Notes: a model not told the origin generated them from the letters alone. A stretch of 62,082 nt of DNA from JANYJZ01 sp964523395 (GCA_964523395.1 CAZFXS010000014.1:1-62082), one strand, 5' to 3'; positions 41,288-50,525 are shown, numbered from the stretch's first letter. Translations and numbers: made by a program.

Positions 41288-41497
41288 TCACCCTTCTGCT
41301 TTCTCAACAGGGAAATGCATTAAAAAATGTGAATTTGATGTAAAATAATCACTTTTTCTCACAATAAAGTATTGATTTTCAAACTTGTCCTCCCTATCTT
41401 TCACGAGAATTTTGTCCGAATTTATTCTTTCTCCAGAATCAAAGGTGGCATTGAACAAGGCACGACTCTGAAATCCTGTTCCGGAATAGTCAATCAT
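41288..41497 (-). CDS. possible small hypothetical protein, weakly supported
   Basis: An open frame of 69 residues in the 534-base gap between the receiver gene and the Asp-box protein. The ATG at 41497 has no spaced RBS. The product is polar (KILVKDREDKFENQYFIVRK) without signal peptide or known motif. The gap is AT-rich and shows no other feature; a good RBS just upstream of 41673 belongs to the next gene. I keep it only because it is the longest frame in the gap, and it may well be spurious. Confidence 0.22.
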   Translation of the reverse strand: MIDYSGTGFQSRALFNATFDSGERINSDKILVKDREDKFENQYFIVRKSDYFTSNSHFLMHFPVEKAEG

Positions 41498-41672
41498 TCC
41501 ATTTCATTATTAACATTGTAACGAATATCTCTTGGCTGAACAGTAAATAACCTCGAAGATTTTTCGTTTATCATTTCTTAAATAGGTCAAAGGTTTCAAG
41601 AGTATATCATAACAGCATTACATTTATTTTTGTTTTTCACGCTCTGTCATCTATTATGGGAAGGAGTAGTAT

Positions 41673-43925
41673 ATGAAAACAACGAGACTGTTTCGCCGCC
41701 TTTTGTTTCTTGCCGTATTAAGTTTGACTTCACAACTTGCATCCACACAACCTGCATCGCAGGATTGGACATGGCTTAACCCTTTACCTCAGGGGAACGG
41801 TCTTTTCGGAGTTCATATGGTTGACCCCAATACTGTTTTTATTGCCGGTGACTTTGGTACCCTTCTGCGTACCACTAACGCTGGTCAGACATGGACCACC
41901 GTTCCTCTCCCATTCTTTGACGCATTCAGTTATTTGTACCATATTTCTTTTATCAGTCCGGATACGGGATTTATACTCGGCAGTGATGGAGTCATACTGC
42001 GCTCAACAAACGCAGGGCTGACATGGTCACAGATGAACAGCAATACAACGGCTTGGCTTTATGATCTGGATTTTGTGAACAATTTGATCGGTTACGCATG
42101 CGGAGACGGTGGAAGGACCATTTACACGAATGATGGCGGAGAAAACTGGTACTCGAATTCACCCGCATCTTCAGCTATTCTCCGTGCAATTGATTTCTCT
42201 GAAGACTTCACTGGAATGGTCGTTGGATCAGACGGATCCATCTTCAAAACGACAAATGGGGGCTCGGCATGGATTCCACAATCATCCGGTGTAAGTACTC
42301 AGCTTTGGGGAGTTCACATGTTCGACGCCGACAGGGCGGTTGCTGCCGGATGGAGTAACGTTCTCCTCTACACAACCAACGGAGGCTCAACTTGGAACCC
42401 ATCCTCCAAGACCTGGTTTGATTCTTACTATGACCTCCAAGCTGTTGATCAGTCTACTGCGATAGTGGTGGGAAACTTGAGTGTATTGAAAACAACAGAC
42501 CAGGGAGCTTCATGGGATACACTCACAACATCGTACGGAGGCCGCGCGATTTCGTTTGCTGACAATTCGACGGCAACAATTGTCGGCGGTTTTGGAATTA
42601 CGCGCACAACCGATGCCGGTGCCACCTGGTTTAATCTACACTCAAGCTTTACTTCTGAGACCCTGTATGGAATGGATTTTGCCGATGCGGACAATGGAAC
42701 AATTGTCGGCTCAAACGGCGCCTTCTATCGTACCACAAACGGAGGCACAACATGGACGCCGCAGACGAGTAACACTTCCTTGCTTACCTACAGGGTAAGA
42801 ATGCTCACTCCGTCAATCGTTCATGCAGTCGGCAACGGTGGATTCTCGAGAACCACGGATGGTGGGGCAAACTGGACAACGGCACCCGTCCTCGGCGTCA
42901 GCAGTCTTCGGGGTGTTCATTTTCTTAATGACAGCATGGGATACATTTGCGGGGGATCAGGGGCGATTCGCTATACGACCAACGGAGGAAATGTCTGGTT
43001 GACTCAAACTTCGGGGACGACTGCGTGGCTGTGGGGAATTGATTTTTCTTCCGCGGGGACCGGTATAATCGTCGGACTCAGCGGTACCCTGTTACGAACT
43101 ACCGGCAGCGGGTGGAATCCTTCACCCGCAGGCATCTTTACGGCACTCAGGGATGTAGAGTTTCTCACTGACTCAATCGTCTTTATCGTCGGAGATGCTG
43201 GTAACATTCTGCGTTCGACTGATGCGGGCTCGAGCTGGAACAGTATTCCAAGCGGAACAACGAGTCACTGCAATAACATAACATTTGCAGACGCATCGAC
43301 CGGATACATTGCAACATCTTCCGGTGTCTTAATATCCACTGACCAGGGGTTATCTTGGAATCCCCAAACAACACCCACATTCAGAACAATGTACGATATT
43401 GCATTTCCAACTTTGTCGTCGGGAATAGCAGTAGGCGTAAACGGTATTATTCTTAAAACAACCAATAATTCATCTTCTTCGCTGCAGGTTGATGTAAAAA
43501 ATCAGTGGAATCTGGTCTCAGTACCGGCGCTTGTTTCAGACCCGAGTAAGACTACCCTCTTCCCAACAGCTATTTCAAATGCATTTGCATATTACCCGCC
43601 TCCTACCGGATATGCGAGTCAAAGCACGCTACAACATGGAATTGGATACTGGCTGAAGTTTTCAGGCGACCAGACAATTTCAATTACCGGAACGCCGATC
43701 CCATCTGATACCCTAACAGTCGGAGCCGGATGGAACCTCATCGGCTCGGTCAGCAATCCTACTCCGATCACCGATATCGGTTCAAATCCACCGGGCATTG
43801 TGACATCACAATATTTCGGATTTGACAGTTTCTATTTCTCCGAAGACACACTTAAACCAGGAAAGGCGTATTGGGTAAAAACGACAAAAAAGGGAAATTT
43901 AATTTTGACGACAAGCGGAAAATAG
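41673..43925 (+). CDS. secreted YCF48/Asp-box beta-propeller protein with C-terminal two-part domain
   Basis: GGAAGGAG fixes the ATG at 41673. After the signal peptide (residues 1-25) come about thirteen repeats of some 40 residues with the Asp-box pattern TTNGGxTW, for example LRTTNAGQTWTTV, YRTTNGGTTWTPQ and SRTTDGGANWTTA, forming one or two YCF48-like propellers. The last 150 residues are a separate module: WNLVSVPALVS, GIGYWLKFSG, then GWNLIGSVSN and GKAYWVKTT, two similar halves. The same module occurs in the protein at 60745-62082. Unlike that one, this protein ends after the module, with no NPFNP sorting domain. Function is unknown; a surface or extracellular location is likely. Confidence 0.85.
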   Translation: MKTTRLFRRLLFLAVLSLTSQLASTQPASQDWTWLNPLPQGNGLFGVHMVDPNTVFIAGDFGTLLRTTNAGQTWTTVPLPFFDAFSYLYHISFISPDTGFILGSDGVILRSTNAGLTWSQMNSNTTAWLYDLDFVNNLIGYACGDGGRTIYTNDGGENWYSNSPASSAILRAIDFSEDFTGMVVGSDGSIFKTTNGGSAWIPQSSGVSTQLWGVHMFDADRAVAAGWSNVLLYTTNGGSTWNPSSKTWFDSYYDLQAVDQSTAIVVGNLSVLKTTDQGASWDTLTTSYGGRAISFADNSTATIVGGFGITRTTDAGATWFNLHSSFTSETLYGMDFADADNGTIVGSNGAFYRTTNGGTTWTPQTSNTSLLTYRVRMLTPSIVHAVGNGGFSRTTDGGANWTTAPVLGVSSLRGVHFLNDSMGYICGGSGAIRYTTNGGNVWLTQTSGTTAWLWGIDFSSAGTGIIVGLSGTLLRTTGSGWNPSPAGIFTALRDVEFLTDSIVFIVGDAGNILRSTDAGSSWNSIPSGTTSHCNNITFADASTGYIATSSGVLISTDQGLSWNPQTTPTFRTMYDIAFPTLSSGIAVGVNGIILKTTNNSSSSLQVDVKNQWNLVSVPALVSDPSKTTLFPTAISNAFAYYPPPTGYASQSTLQHGIGYWLKFSGDQTISITGTPIPSDTLTVGAGWNLIGSVSNPTPITDIGSNPPGIVTSQYFGFDSFYFSEDTLKPGKAYWVKTTKKGNLILTTSGK

Positions 43926-43969
43926 GCAGGAACTTCTGCTAGTTTTATCCAATGATCATAAAATTTTAA

Positions 43970-44000
43970 CAGTGTCCGACAGATAATTTGCCGGACACTG
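43970..44000. terminator. bidirectional terminator between convergent genes
   Basis: CAGTGTCCG (43970-43978) and CGGACACTG (43992-44000) form a perfect nine-base stem. It lies between the Asp-box gene on the + strand and the sorting-domain gene on the minus strand; T-rich sequence follows on the minus strand (TTAAAATTTTA). Confidence 0.6.
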
Positions 44001-44009
44001 CGTTTGGAA

Positions 44010-44858
44010 TCATCTGAGTAACAGCATCTTTCTTGTCTCAGAAAAAGTCTGCGCTGTAAGCCGGTAAAAGTAGATGCCCGAAGAATATTCCGATCCGTTC
44101 CAGGCAACAGTGTATGAGCCCGGTGTTTTCCTCTCCTGAAACAATGTTGCTACCTCCCTGCCCAACACATCATAAATTTTCAATGAGGTGAAACCTGAAA
44201 CCGTCCCGGCCGTTCGGGCGGGTATCGTGAAACTGATCCTCGTTTCCGGATTAAACGGATTCGGAAAATTCTGAAAGAGTTCAAATGTCACGGGCAAACT
44301 CTCTTCAGATACACCCAAACTTGAGTCCTCAAAAAGATCGACAATAAAATTATCGCCAAAATTAAAGGCGTCTCCGGGAGGAACGCCATTCCCGTCAGCA
44401 CTGTTTCCAACACTGAACAGCGTGTCTTCCGTTGTGTCAGCCGGGGCCTGGTACATAAACATCCATCGGACAGTATCGTTGATAAATTGTTTCGGTACGG
44501 AATGGGATAATTCCAATCCATCGCTCGAAGAGAGAAGATGCGATGTGGTATCGGCAGGTGACAGCACGCCGCGCTGAGCCGCAACATTAAATCCTCCAAC
44601 TACTGCCGGACCACCTGTCATCATTACATTGTACGAGTGTGTGGTCCCCTTTTGAATTCTTGCCGGACCCTCTATCCAGACTTTGACATCGGGAGATTCC
44701 GGCAACCCGTGGCATGTGCATCCGAATCCGTTCTTCCGTGTGGCGCCAACCTGGCCATCATCATGAAGCTGATGAAATCCTAAGAAACAGATATAGCCAA
44801 ATGCCAGAATGAGGGTGATACCGCACTGTTTCGAAACACCGGAAATCTTAATATTCAT
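44010..44858 (-). CDS. secreted protein with a Cys-X-Cys-His motif and a type IX-like sorting domain
   Basis: A signal peptide (about residues 12-30) is followed by NGFGCTCHGLPESPDVKVWI; C-T-C-H lacks one residue of the haem c motif CxxCH seen in related anchor-type proteins. Next comes a beta-sandwich with GGPAVVGGFNVAAQRGVLS and DDTVRWMFMYQAPADTTED-like strands. The last 90 residues are a sorting domain: FELFQNFPNPFNPETRISF, LKIYDVLGREVATL, SGIYFYRLTA and a basic end. The protein should cross the outer membrane through a type IX system. Whether it binds metal or haem is open. It is monocistronic and convergent with the Asp-box gene. Confidence 0.82.
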   Translation of the reverse strand: MNIKISGVSKQCGITLILAFGYICFLGFHQLHDDGQVGATRKNGFGCTCHGLPESPDVKVWIEGPARIQKGTTHSYNVMMTGGPAVVGGFNVAAQRGVLSPADTTSHLLSSSDGLELSHSVPKQFINDTVRWMFMYQAPADTTEDTLFSVGNSADGNGVPPGDAFNFGDNFIVDLFEDSSLGVSEESLPVTFELFQNFPNPFNPETRISFTIPARTAGTVSGFTSLKIYDVLGREVATLFQERKTPGSYTVAWNGSEYSSGIYFYRLTAQTFSETRKMLLLR

Positions 44859-44894
44859 TTGACTTTCCTTATTTTCTTTGTGATAAACAAAATA

Positions 44895-45215
44895 TTACTC
44901 TCGCAACGGGACCACTTTTACTCTCCGTTCAACAATATCCTCCAACACATCGAGAATAAAATTCTTATGATGATGAATGACAGCCCTCCCGGCAGGAGGA
45001 TCGGAGAACAAAAATGTATCTGAAAGTAGTGTGAATTTTTTATCCGGAAAGCGGGGACTGATGCTGTGGGTTATTTCGCAGCGCTGGATCAGCATTCGAA
45101 AATAGTCTTCAACATCCTCGGCATGATACATCATACCGGAGTCCGGTGAAGAAGTAAGGAGAGAATACAACAACTTTGCCTGTTCAACAATAGTTGCGGC
45201 AGTTGTCCTTCTCAT
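44895..45215 (-). CDS. hypothetical protein, 106 residues
   Basis: I do not recognise this protein. It is soluble, with a helical N-terminal half (TIVEQAKLLYSLLTSSPDSG, AEDVEDYFRMLIQRCEI) and a basic C-terminus (FILDVLEDIVERRVKVVPL). The ATG at 45215 has no clear RBS; a start further down is possible. It begins 10 bases after the stop of a 31-residue membrane peptide, so the two may be cotranscribed and translationally coupled. The next gene in its direction is 37 bases away and is the sorting-domain protein. Confidence 0.5.
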   Translation of the reverse strand: MRRTTAATIVEQAKLLYSLLTSSPDSGMMYHAEDVEDYFRMLIQRCEITHSISPRFPDKKFTLLSDTFLFSDPPAGRAVIHHHKNFILDVLEDIVERRVKVVPLRE

Positions 45216-45224
45216 GAGCAGGCG

Positions 45225-45320
45225 TTACCATGCTGTTCCCGATCGTAATACGGCAACAACGACATATCCTATAACAAGTGAAAGGATAATAATAATTCTG
45301 TACAAAGCTTCTTTTTTCAT
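45225..45320 (-). CDS. possible 31-residue single-helix membrane peptide
   Basis: From the ATG at 45320 a short frame encodes MKKEALYRIIIILSLVIGYV followed by VVAVLRSGTAW and TAA. Two or three Lys before a single hydrophobic helix and no further domain fit a small inner-membrane peptide. RBS support is weak. It precedes the hypothetical gene at 44895-45215 by nine bases, an arrangement typical of a small operon, which argues for a real gene despite its size. Confidence 0.35.
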   Translation of the reverse strand: MKKEALYRIIIILSLVIGYVVVAVLRSGTAW

Positions 45321-45505
45321 GCAACCAAATGTACGGAAAAACGAAGAACGAATCAAGGTAGAAAATTGAGCCATTTATCCATTGACTCATTGATTCAATG
45401 ATCAAATAAAAAATGAAGCAATGATCAAATTTCCCCTTGATTCACTCATTCATTCTCATTATCTTAAGCATCATTTTCCATCATCTACAAACAAGGAACC
45501 GTCCA

Positions 45506-48500
45506 ATGGCACGTTTTACCCGCACAACTCTTGCTATCCTCTTTTCGTTATTGTTTACTCTGAACCTCTCCGCACAGCAGGCGGTCCGCGATACAACTGC
45601 TAAAAAAGACAGCACAAAGCCTGCTGATACAAAATGGGACGTGACGGCAAAGCATGCTGCCACCAGCGACGTTGAATTTGATACCGACGAAGGAACATGG
45701 ATGGCTGTTGATGTAAGTCCGGACGGAAAGCAATTGGTATTTGATCTCCTGGGCGATATCTATACTATGCCGATTACCGGCGGTTCCGCCACCCTCCTTG
45801 CCGGAGGACCGGCATATGAAACCCAGCCGCGGTTCAGTCCTGACGGAAAGAAAATTTCATTCACGAGCGATCGCGATGGAACGGATAATATTTGGATGAT
45901 GGACACAGACGGCAAAAATCCAAAACAAATTACAAAGGAAAAAGAACGGCAGACAAACAACGCGGTCTGGTCGATGGATGGGAAATATATTGTTGCACGC
46001 AAACATTACCGCAACAACCGCTCACTCGGTGCCGGCGAAATGTGGATGTATTATATCGGCGGCGGGGACGGACTTCAGTTAACAAAACGCCGCAATTGGG
46101 AACAGGATGCCGGCGAACCAAGCCTCTCGCCTGACGGCAGATATTTATACTATAGCGAGGATGTTAGCAGCGGCGGCGGATTCCAATACAATAAAGATCC
46201 GTATGGAGTAATTTATGTCATTCAGCGTCTCGATATGCAGAAAGGCGGCACTGAACAATTCATCCGCGGGGAAGGTGGATCCGTCAGACCGCAAGTATCC
46301 CCCGACGGCAAAACGATTGCGTTTGTTCGACGCGTGAGATTGAAGACTGTTCTCTATTTATATAATGTCGAAAGCGGAGTCGAAACACCCATCTATGATA
46401 ACCTCAACAGAGATGCACAGGAAACATGGGCGCTCTTCGGCGTGCATCCCGGATTTTCATGGACACCTGACGGTAAAAACATTGTCATTTCTGCCAAAGG
46501 GCATTTCTGGAAAATTAATATTCAGACAAAAGAAGCGGCACAAATTCCGTTCACGGCAAAAGTCAAACAAACAATTACAGACGTCGTACGTTTTCCGCAG
46601 GAAGTCGCTCCCGAAAAATTTGATGTAAAGATGCTGAGATTCACAACTGTTTCTCCTGATCAAAAATCTGTTATCTATACAGCACTCGGTAAATTGTATA
46701 TCAAAGAACTTCCTAACGGGACACCACGCCGCATTACTGACGATAATGCCAACCTGGAAATTCATCCTTCTTTCTCCGCTGATGGAAAATGGATAGTGTA
46801 TGCCACATGGAATGACATCGACAAAGGAGCCATCTGGAAGGTTCAGCCCAACGGTTCTTCACGGAAGAAACTTACTTCCCGGACAGGACACTATGTGGAA
46901 CCGAGATTTTCAAATGACGGCTCAAAGATTGTATTTCGGCGTGCAGGCGGCGATGGATTGCGTGGTAATACATACTCGAAGGAACAGGGCATTTACATGA
47001 TGTCATTGGGGGGCGGCAAACCAACTCTTGTCACTGAAGAAGGCAGTACTCCTATTTTTAACAAAACAGGTGACAGAATATATCTTGCTTCGGGTGAAGG
47101 TGATAAAACCGCCCTCATCAGTGTCGGTTTGAGCGGGCAGGAACGTAAAGTACATCTGACATCGGACAATGCTTCTGAAATCATCCCCTCTCCCGATGAC
47201 CAATGGGTTGCTATTGCTGAACGCTTTCAAACTTTCATTGCGGTTTTTCCTAAAACCGGACAGGCAGTCAACATCGGACCGAATACATCCGAATATCCGT
47301 TGAAAAAAGTCACGCGCGATGCCGGTGAATACCTTAACTGGTCTTCCGACAGCAAGAAGCTGTACTGGTCATTAGGTCCCGAACTCTACTCCCGCGAACT
47401 GACCAATACCTTTAAATTTGTTGAAGGCGCGAAAGACAGCGTTCAGGAAAAACCGGACACCACAGGCCTGTACATCGGATTCTCCGCGCCAACCGACAAC
47501 CCAACCGGTTCGATTGCGCTCACAGGCGCGACCGTGATCTCCATGAAAGGCGATGAAGTTCTCAGCGACGCGACAATAGTAGTTGAAAGAAACCGGATTA
47601 AAGCTATAGGAAAGTCAGGGTCGGTAACAATCCCTGCAAACGCAGCAAAGGTTGATGTTTCAGGAAAATACATTATGCCCGGACTAATTGATGTCCATGC
47701 GCATATCGGCACAGGCAGCAACGATATAACGCCGCAAACACACTGGGGATATTATGCGAATCTCGGTTTCGGCGTGACAACAGCGCACGACCCCTCTTCG
47801 GGAACCGAAATGGTATTCTCGAACTCCGAAATGCTCAAAGCCGGCATACTGGTAGGGCCAAGACTCTACTCTACCGGAACGATTCTCTACGGAGCGGAAG
47901 CGCAGTTCAAAGCAATCATCAATAGCCTCGATGATGCTATGTCTCATCTCCGCAGACTTAAAGCGGTTGGCGCGTTTAGTGTGAAGAGCTACAATCAGCC
48001 GCGACGCGACCAGCGCCAGCAGGTCATCGAAGCGGCACGGGCGTTAAAGATGATGGTTGTCCCCGAAGGCGGTTCCACGTTCTTCTGGAACATGTCGATG
48101 ATTCTTGACGGACATACTGGCATCGAACACTCTATTCCGGTATCACCCTTGTACAAAGATGCGACAACGCTTCTGGCAAAAAGCAAAACCGGATATACTC
48201 CCACACTCATCGTCAGCTACGGCGGATTGTGGGGTGAGAATTACTGGTACATGAAAACAAAGGTATGGGAAAATGAACGGTTGCTGACATTCACGCCGCG
48301 TTCTATAATCGACTCACGGTCACGCCGCCGCATGATGGCGGACGAGGATGATTGGAATTACATGGAAAACGCTAAGGCGGCAAAAGGAGCATTAGCCGCA
48401 GGCGCTAAGGTTCAGCTTGGAGCTCATGGACAATTACAAGGCCTCGGTGCTCACTGGGAGCTCTGGATGTTTGTCCAGGGCGGTATGACACCGCTCGAAG

Positions 48501-48736
48501 CAATACGCTCCGGAACATTATCCGGAGCGGAGTATCTCGGATTGGATAAAGACCTTGGTTCGCTGGAAGCCGGAAAACTTGCCGACTTGATTGTGCTGGA
48601 TAAAAATCCTCTCGAGAATATTCAAAACAGCGAGACCATCACTTATGTTATGAAAAACGGCCGGCTCTACAATGCGAAAACAATGGATGAGATCGGCAAC
48701 CACCCGAAAAAACGGGGTACGTTTTACTGGGAATGA
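45506..48736 (+). CDS. exported amidohydrolase with N-terminal TolB/WD40-like beta-propeller
   Basis: The open frame reaches back to 45437, but AAGGA at 45492-45496 and the signal peptide MARFTRTTLAILFSLLFTLN place the start at ATG 45506. Residues about 60-650 are TolB/PD40-type propeller blades (for example RFSPDGKKISFTSDRDGTDN, SFSADGKWIVYATWNDIDK). Residues about 660-1076 are an amidohydrolase-fold metal enzyme: GLIDVHAHIG (metal HxH), a TTAHDPSSGT region, IEHSIPVSPL, QLGAHGQLQGLG, and the closing GSLEAGKLADLIVLDKNPLE typical of this superfamily. Similar proteins of over 1000 residues are widespread in Bacteroidota; the substrate is unknown. The following receiver gene begins 32 bases after the stop. 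Confidence 0.9.
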   Translation: MARFTRTTLAILFSLLFTLNLSAQQAVRDTTAKKDSTKPADTKWDVTAKHAATSDVEFDTDEGTWMAVDVSPDGKQLVFDLLGDIYTMPITGGSATLLAGGPAYETQPRFSPDGKKISFTSDRDGTDNIWMMDTDGKNPKQITKEKERQTNNAVWSMDGKYIVARKHYRNNRSLGAGEMWMYYIGGGDGLQLTKRRNWEQDAGEPSLSPDGRYLYYSEDVSSGGGFQYNKDPYGVIYVIQRLDMQKGGTEQFIRGEGGSVRPQVSPDGKTIAFVRRVRLKTVLYLYNVESGVETPIYDNLNRDAQETWALFGVHPGFSWTPDGKNIVISAKGHFWKINIQTKEAAQIPFTAKVKQTITDVVRFPQEVAPEKFDVKMLRFTTVSPDQKSVIYTALGKLYIKELPNGTPRRITDDNANLEIHPSFSADGKWIVYATWNDIDKGAIWKVQPNGSSRKKLTSRTGHYVEPRFSNDGSKIVFRRAGGDGLRGNTYSKEQGIYMMSLGGGKPTLVTEEGSTPIFNKTGDRIYLASGEGDKTALISVGLSGQERKVHLTSDNASEIIPSPDDQWVAIAERFQTFIAVFPKTGQAVNIGPNTSEYPLKKVTRDAGEYLNWSSDSKKLYWSLGPELYSRELTNTFKFVEGAKDSVQEKPDTTGLYIGFSAPTDNPTGSIALTGATVISMKGDEVLSDATIVVERNRIKAIGKSGSVTIPANAAKVDVSGKYIMPGLIDVHAHIGTGSNDITPQTHWGYYANLGFGVTTAHDPSSGTEMVFSNSEMLKAGILVGPRLYSTGTILYGAEAQFKAIINSLDDAMSHLRRLKAVGAFSVKSYNQPRRDQRQQVIEAARALKMMVVPEGGSTFFWNMSMILDGHTGIEHSIPVSPLYKDATTLLAKSKTGYTPTLIVSYGGLWGENYWYMKTKVWENERLLTFTPRSIIDSRSRRRMMADEDDWNYMENAKAAKGALAAGAKVQLGAHGQLQGLGAHWELWMFVQGGMTPLEAIRSGTLSGAEYLGLDKDLGSLEAGKLADLIVLDKNPLENIQNSETITYVMKNGRLYNAKTMDEIGNHPKKRGTFYWE

Positions 48737-48768
48737 TGTATGAACAGGGGCAGAACCGGAGAATACCT

Positions 48769-49137
48769 ATGAAACAGCATTCGAGAATGCTTTGCGTTGA
48801 TGATAACGATGAGCTTCGGAAGAACCTCGCCGAGCAGTTTGTGGCGGAAGATTTTAATGTTGATACTGCGAATGACGGCGATGTTGCACTTGAAATGATC
48901 AAGAACAACCACTACGATATCGTGCTTCTTGATCTCAAAATGAAAAGAATGGATGGAATTACCGTTCTGAAGGAATTAAAAAGTACGAACAAGCACCCTC
49001 ACATTATTATGCTGACCGGTGTGGATGATGTTCAGACTGCGATTGAATGCGTAAAACTCGGCGCGAAGGATTATATCCAGAAACCGTATGACCCGCAGGA
49101 TCTCCTGCATGTGGTTATCAAAGTTCTTGGAGCGTAA
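48769..49137 (+). CDS. stand-alone response-regulator receiver domain
   Basis: A CheY-like domain of 122 residues: D11-D12, phosphoacceptor D55 (YDIVLLDLKMKRMDG), the switch IIMLTGVDDV and the Lys in DYIQKPYDPQDL. GGAGA at 48758-48762 sets the start at ATG 48769; an earlier ATG at 48733 overlaps the previous gene and would add 12 residues without a function. It is likely cotranscribed with the amidohydrolase gene. It is similar to the lone receiver of the NfrAB-like operon. Confidence 0.88.
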   Translation: MKQHSRMLCVDDNDELRKNLAEQFVAEDFNVDTANDGDVALEMIKNNHYDIVLLDLKMKRMDGITVLKELKSTNKHPHIIMLTGVDDVQTAIECVKLGAKDYIQKPYDPQDLLHVVIKVLGA

Positions 49138-49167
49138 GTTCTTGCGGGATCGCCGCATCCCGTGAAC
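49138..49167. terminator. weak hairpin between convergent genes
   Basis: GCGGGAT (49144-49150) and ATCCCGT (49157-49163) pair with one mismatch, extended by GTTC and GAAC. No long T run follows. It lies between the receiver gene (+) and the zinc-ribbon gene (-). Confidence 0.3.
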
Positions 49168-49212
49168 CGACTTCTTTCCCAGCCTGCGCAGAGCTAAAAA
49201 TTTAGATGTAGG

Positions 49213-49518
49213 TCACTTTTTGAAAATAGTGAATATCTTGTCGACTGTCGATTTTTCAAGTTTGGATAATGCATCGAGCTCGCCATTATCGAGCCAGATG
49301 CCGTCACACTGAAAGCATTTGTCTATTTTTATTCCGCTCTGCTCGATTTCCTGTAACTGCATGCCGCATTTCGGACAACGCATATAGTGAAGTTCTTTGA
49401 GTCGCTGTTTTTCTTCTTCAGCCACCCGCTTCAGCTTTTCGCTTTCTTCTTTTTTTCTTCTCTCTAACTCCAATCGGGCGATGTATTCTTCTTCCTTATC
49501 ACTCGGTTTGATTGGCAT
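49213..49518 (-). CDS. zinc-ribbon (TFIIB-type) protein with coiled-coil N-terminus
   Basis: Residues 10-48 are a charged coiled coil (RLELERRKKEESEKLKRVAE). Residues 48-84 are a zinc ribbon with two CxxC pairs: MRCPKCGMQLQEIEQSGIKI and KCFQCDGIWLDNGELDALS, the pattern of zf-TFIIB domain proteins common in bacteria. A short helical tail follows. The role of these proteins is unknown; they may bind RNA or act as chaperones. The gene is downstream of carbonic anhydrase in the same direction with 82 bases between. Confidence 0.85.
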   Translation of the reverse strand: MPIKPSDKEEEYIARLELERRKKEESEKLKRVAEEEKQRLKELHYMRCPKCGMQLQEIEQSGIKIDKCFQCDGIWLDNGELDALSKLEKSTVDKIFTIFKK

Positions 49519-49600
49519 CGCTTTTCTCCTTCAAATAATTAATCCATCAAAGAAATCTTCCGTTGTTACAGCTGGGATTCGCGGCGTATCTGCATGCGTA

Positions 49601-50248
49601 TCATCCGCGAACGATCTTCATCGCGTCCGAATATGCCTGCGATATTTTGCTGCTATGGTCAATACTTACACGAAGGTCCCTCAGCAAGCCGTTCTCGATC
49701 CCGTAAATCCATCCGTGAACTGCCACCGAACGCCCATTTTCCCACGCCTGCTGGACAATCGTCGTCTGGCAGACATTGACTACCTGTTCCACGACATTCA
49801 ACTCACATAATTTATTGACCGCAGCAGCTTCGTCCGTGATAGCGTTCAGTATACCGGCATTTTTGTGCATGACATCCTGTGTATGTCTCAACCAGTTATC
49901 AATTAAACCAAGTGTTAAATTCCGGTACGCGGCTTGTACTCCTCCGCATCCGTAATGTCCGCACACAATGATATCCTCAATCTTCAACACTTCCACGGCG
50001 TATTGAATCACCGACAGGCAATTCAGGTCGGTATGCCCGACGATGTTTGCCACATTCCGATGCACAAAAAGCTCGCCCGGACGGAGTCCGACAATTTCAT
50101 TTGCAGGGACACGGCTGTCGGCACAACCGATCCAAAGGTATTTTGGTGATTGTTGTTTTGAAAGGACTTTAAAAAAATCCGGGTCATCCGCTAATACATC
50201 GTTCGCCCACTTGCGGTTATTTTCAAAAAGATGATTCAAATTGCCCAT
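49601..50248 (-). CDS. can: beta-class carbonic anhydrase
   Basis: The zinc ligands of beta carbonic anhydrases are present: IGCADSRVPANEI (Cys and Asp), then HRNVANIVGHTDLNCLSVIQY, and CGHYGCGGVQAA (His and Cys). Length 215 and the start MGNLNHLFENNRKWANDVL match the Can-type enzyme of E. coli. It hydrates CO2 to bicarbonate for carboxylases and pH balance. It lies 19 bases downstream of the small lipoprotein gene. Confidence 0.96.
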   Translation of the reverse strand: MGNLNHLFENNRKWANDVLADDPDFFKVLSKQQSPKYLWIGCADSRVPANEIVGLRPGELFVHRNVANIVGHTDLNCLSVIQYAVEVLKIEDIIVCGHYGCGGVQAAYRNLTLGLIDNWLRHTQDVMHKNAGILNAITDEAAAVNKLCELNVVEQVVNVCQTTIVQQAWENGRSVAVHGWIYGIENGLLRDLRVSIDHSSKISQAYSDAMKIVRG

Positions 50249-50267
50249 AAAGTTTTGTCTGTTGGAA

Positions 50268-50525
50268 CTATCGTTGAATGGAAGGTTGCCGAGGTGTTAC
50301 CAGGCTATCAAGGTTTCCTAAATTTTCCCGCTCCCGTGTAAACGTTGAAGTTTGCCTTCCGGGACCATCGGGTGCGTAAAGAGCTTTTATACTATCTTGC
50401 TTCAGGCTATCGAGTCGTGCCGCTTCCGCCCTTCTGTTTTTTGGCGGCCGGCATGACACAAGGTGTACTGCAATCAGCGCTGTTATGATCGAAGTGAACA
50501 AGATCCGATAACGCAGGCGCGCCAT
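50268..50525 (-). CDS. small lipoprotein, unknown function
   Basis: The N-terminus RYRILFTSIITALIAVHLVS ends in Cys (lipobox LVSC), so the mature protein is a lipoprotein of about 60 residues, mostly polar and rich in Arg, Asp and Ser, without known domains. It lies between the DUF3098 gene (16 bases) and carbonic anhydrase (19 bases). The short length makes the call moderate, but signal and lipobox are convincing. Confidence 0.65.
   Translation of the reverse strand: MARLRYRILFTSIITALIAVHLVSCRPPKNRRAEAARLDSLKQDSIKALYAPDGPGRQTSTFTRERENLGNLDSLVTPRQPSIQR

Noticed and set aside
44729..44740. Haem c attachment site in the sorting-domain protein
   Set aside because: The residues are Cys-Thr-Cys-His, CxCH and not CxxCH, so I do not call it a cytochrome.
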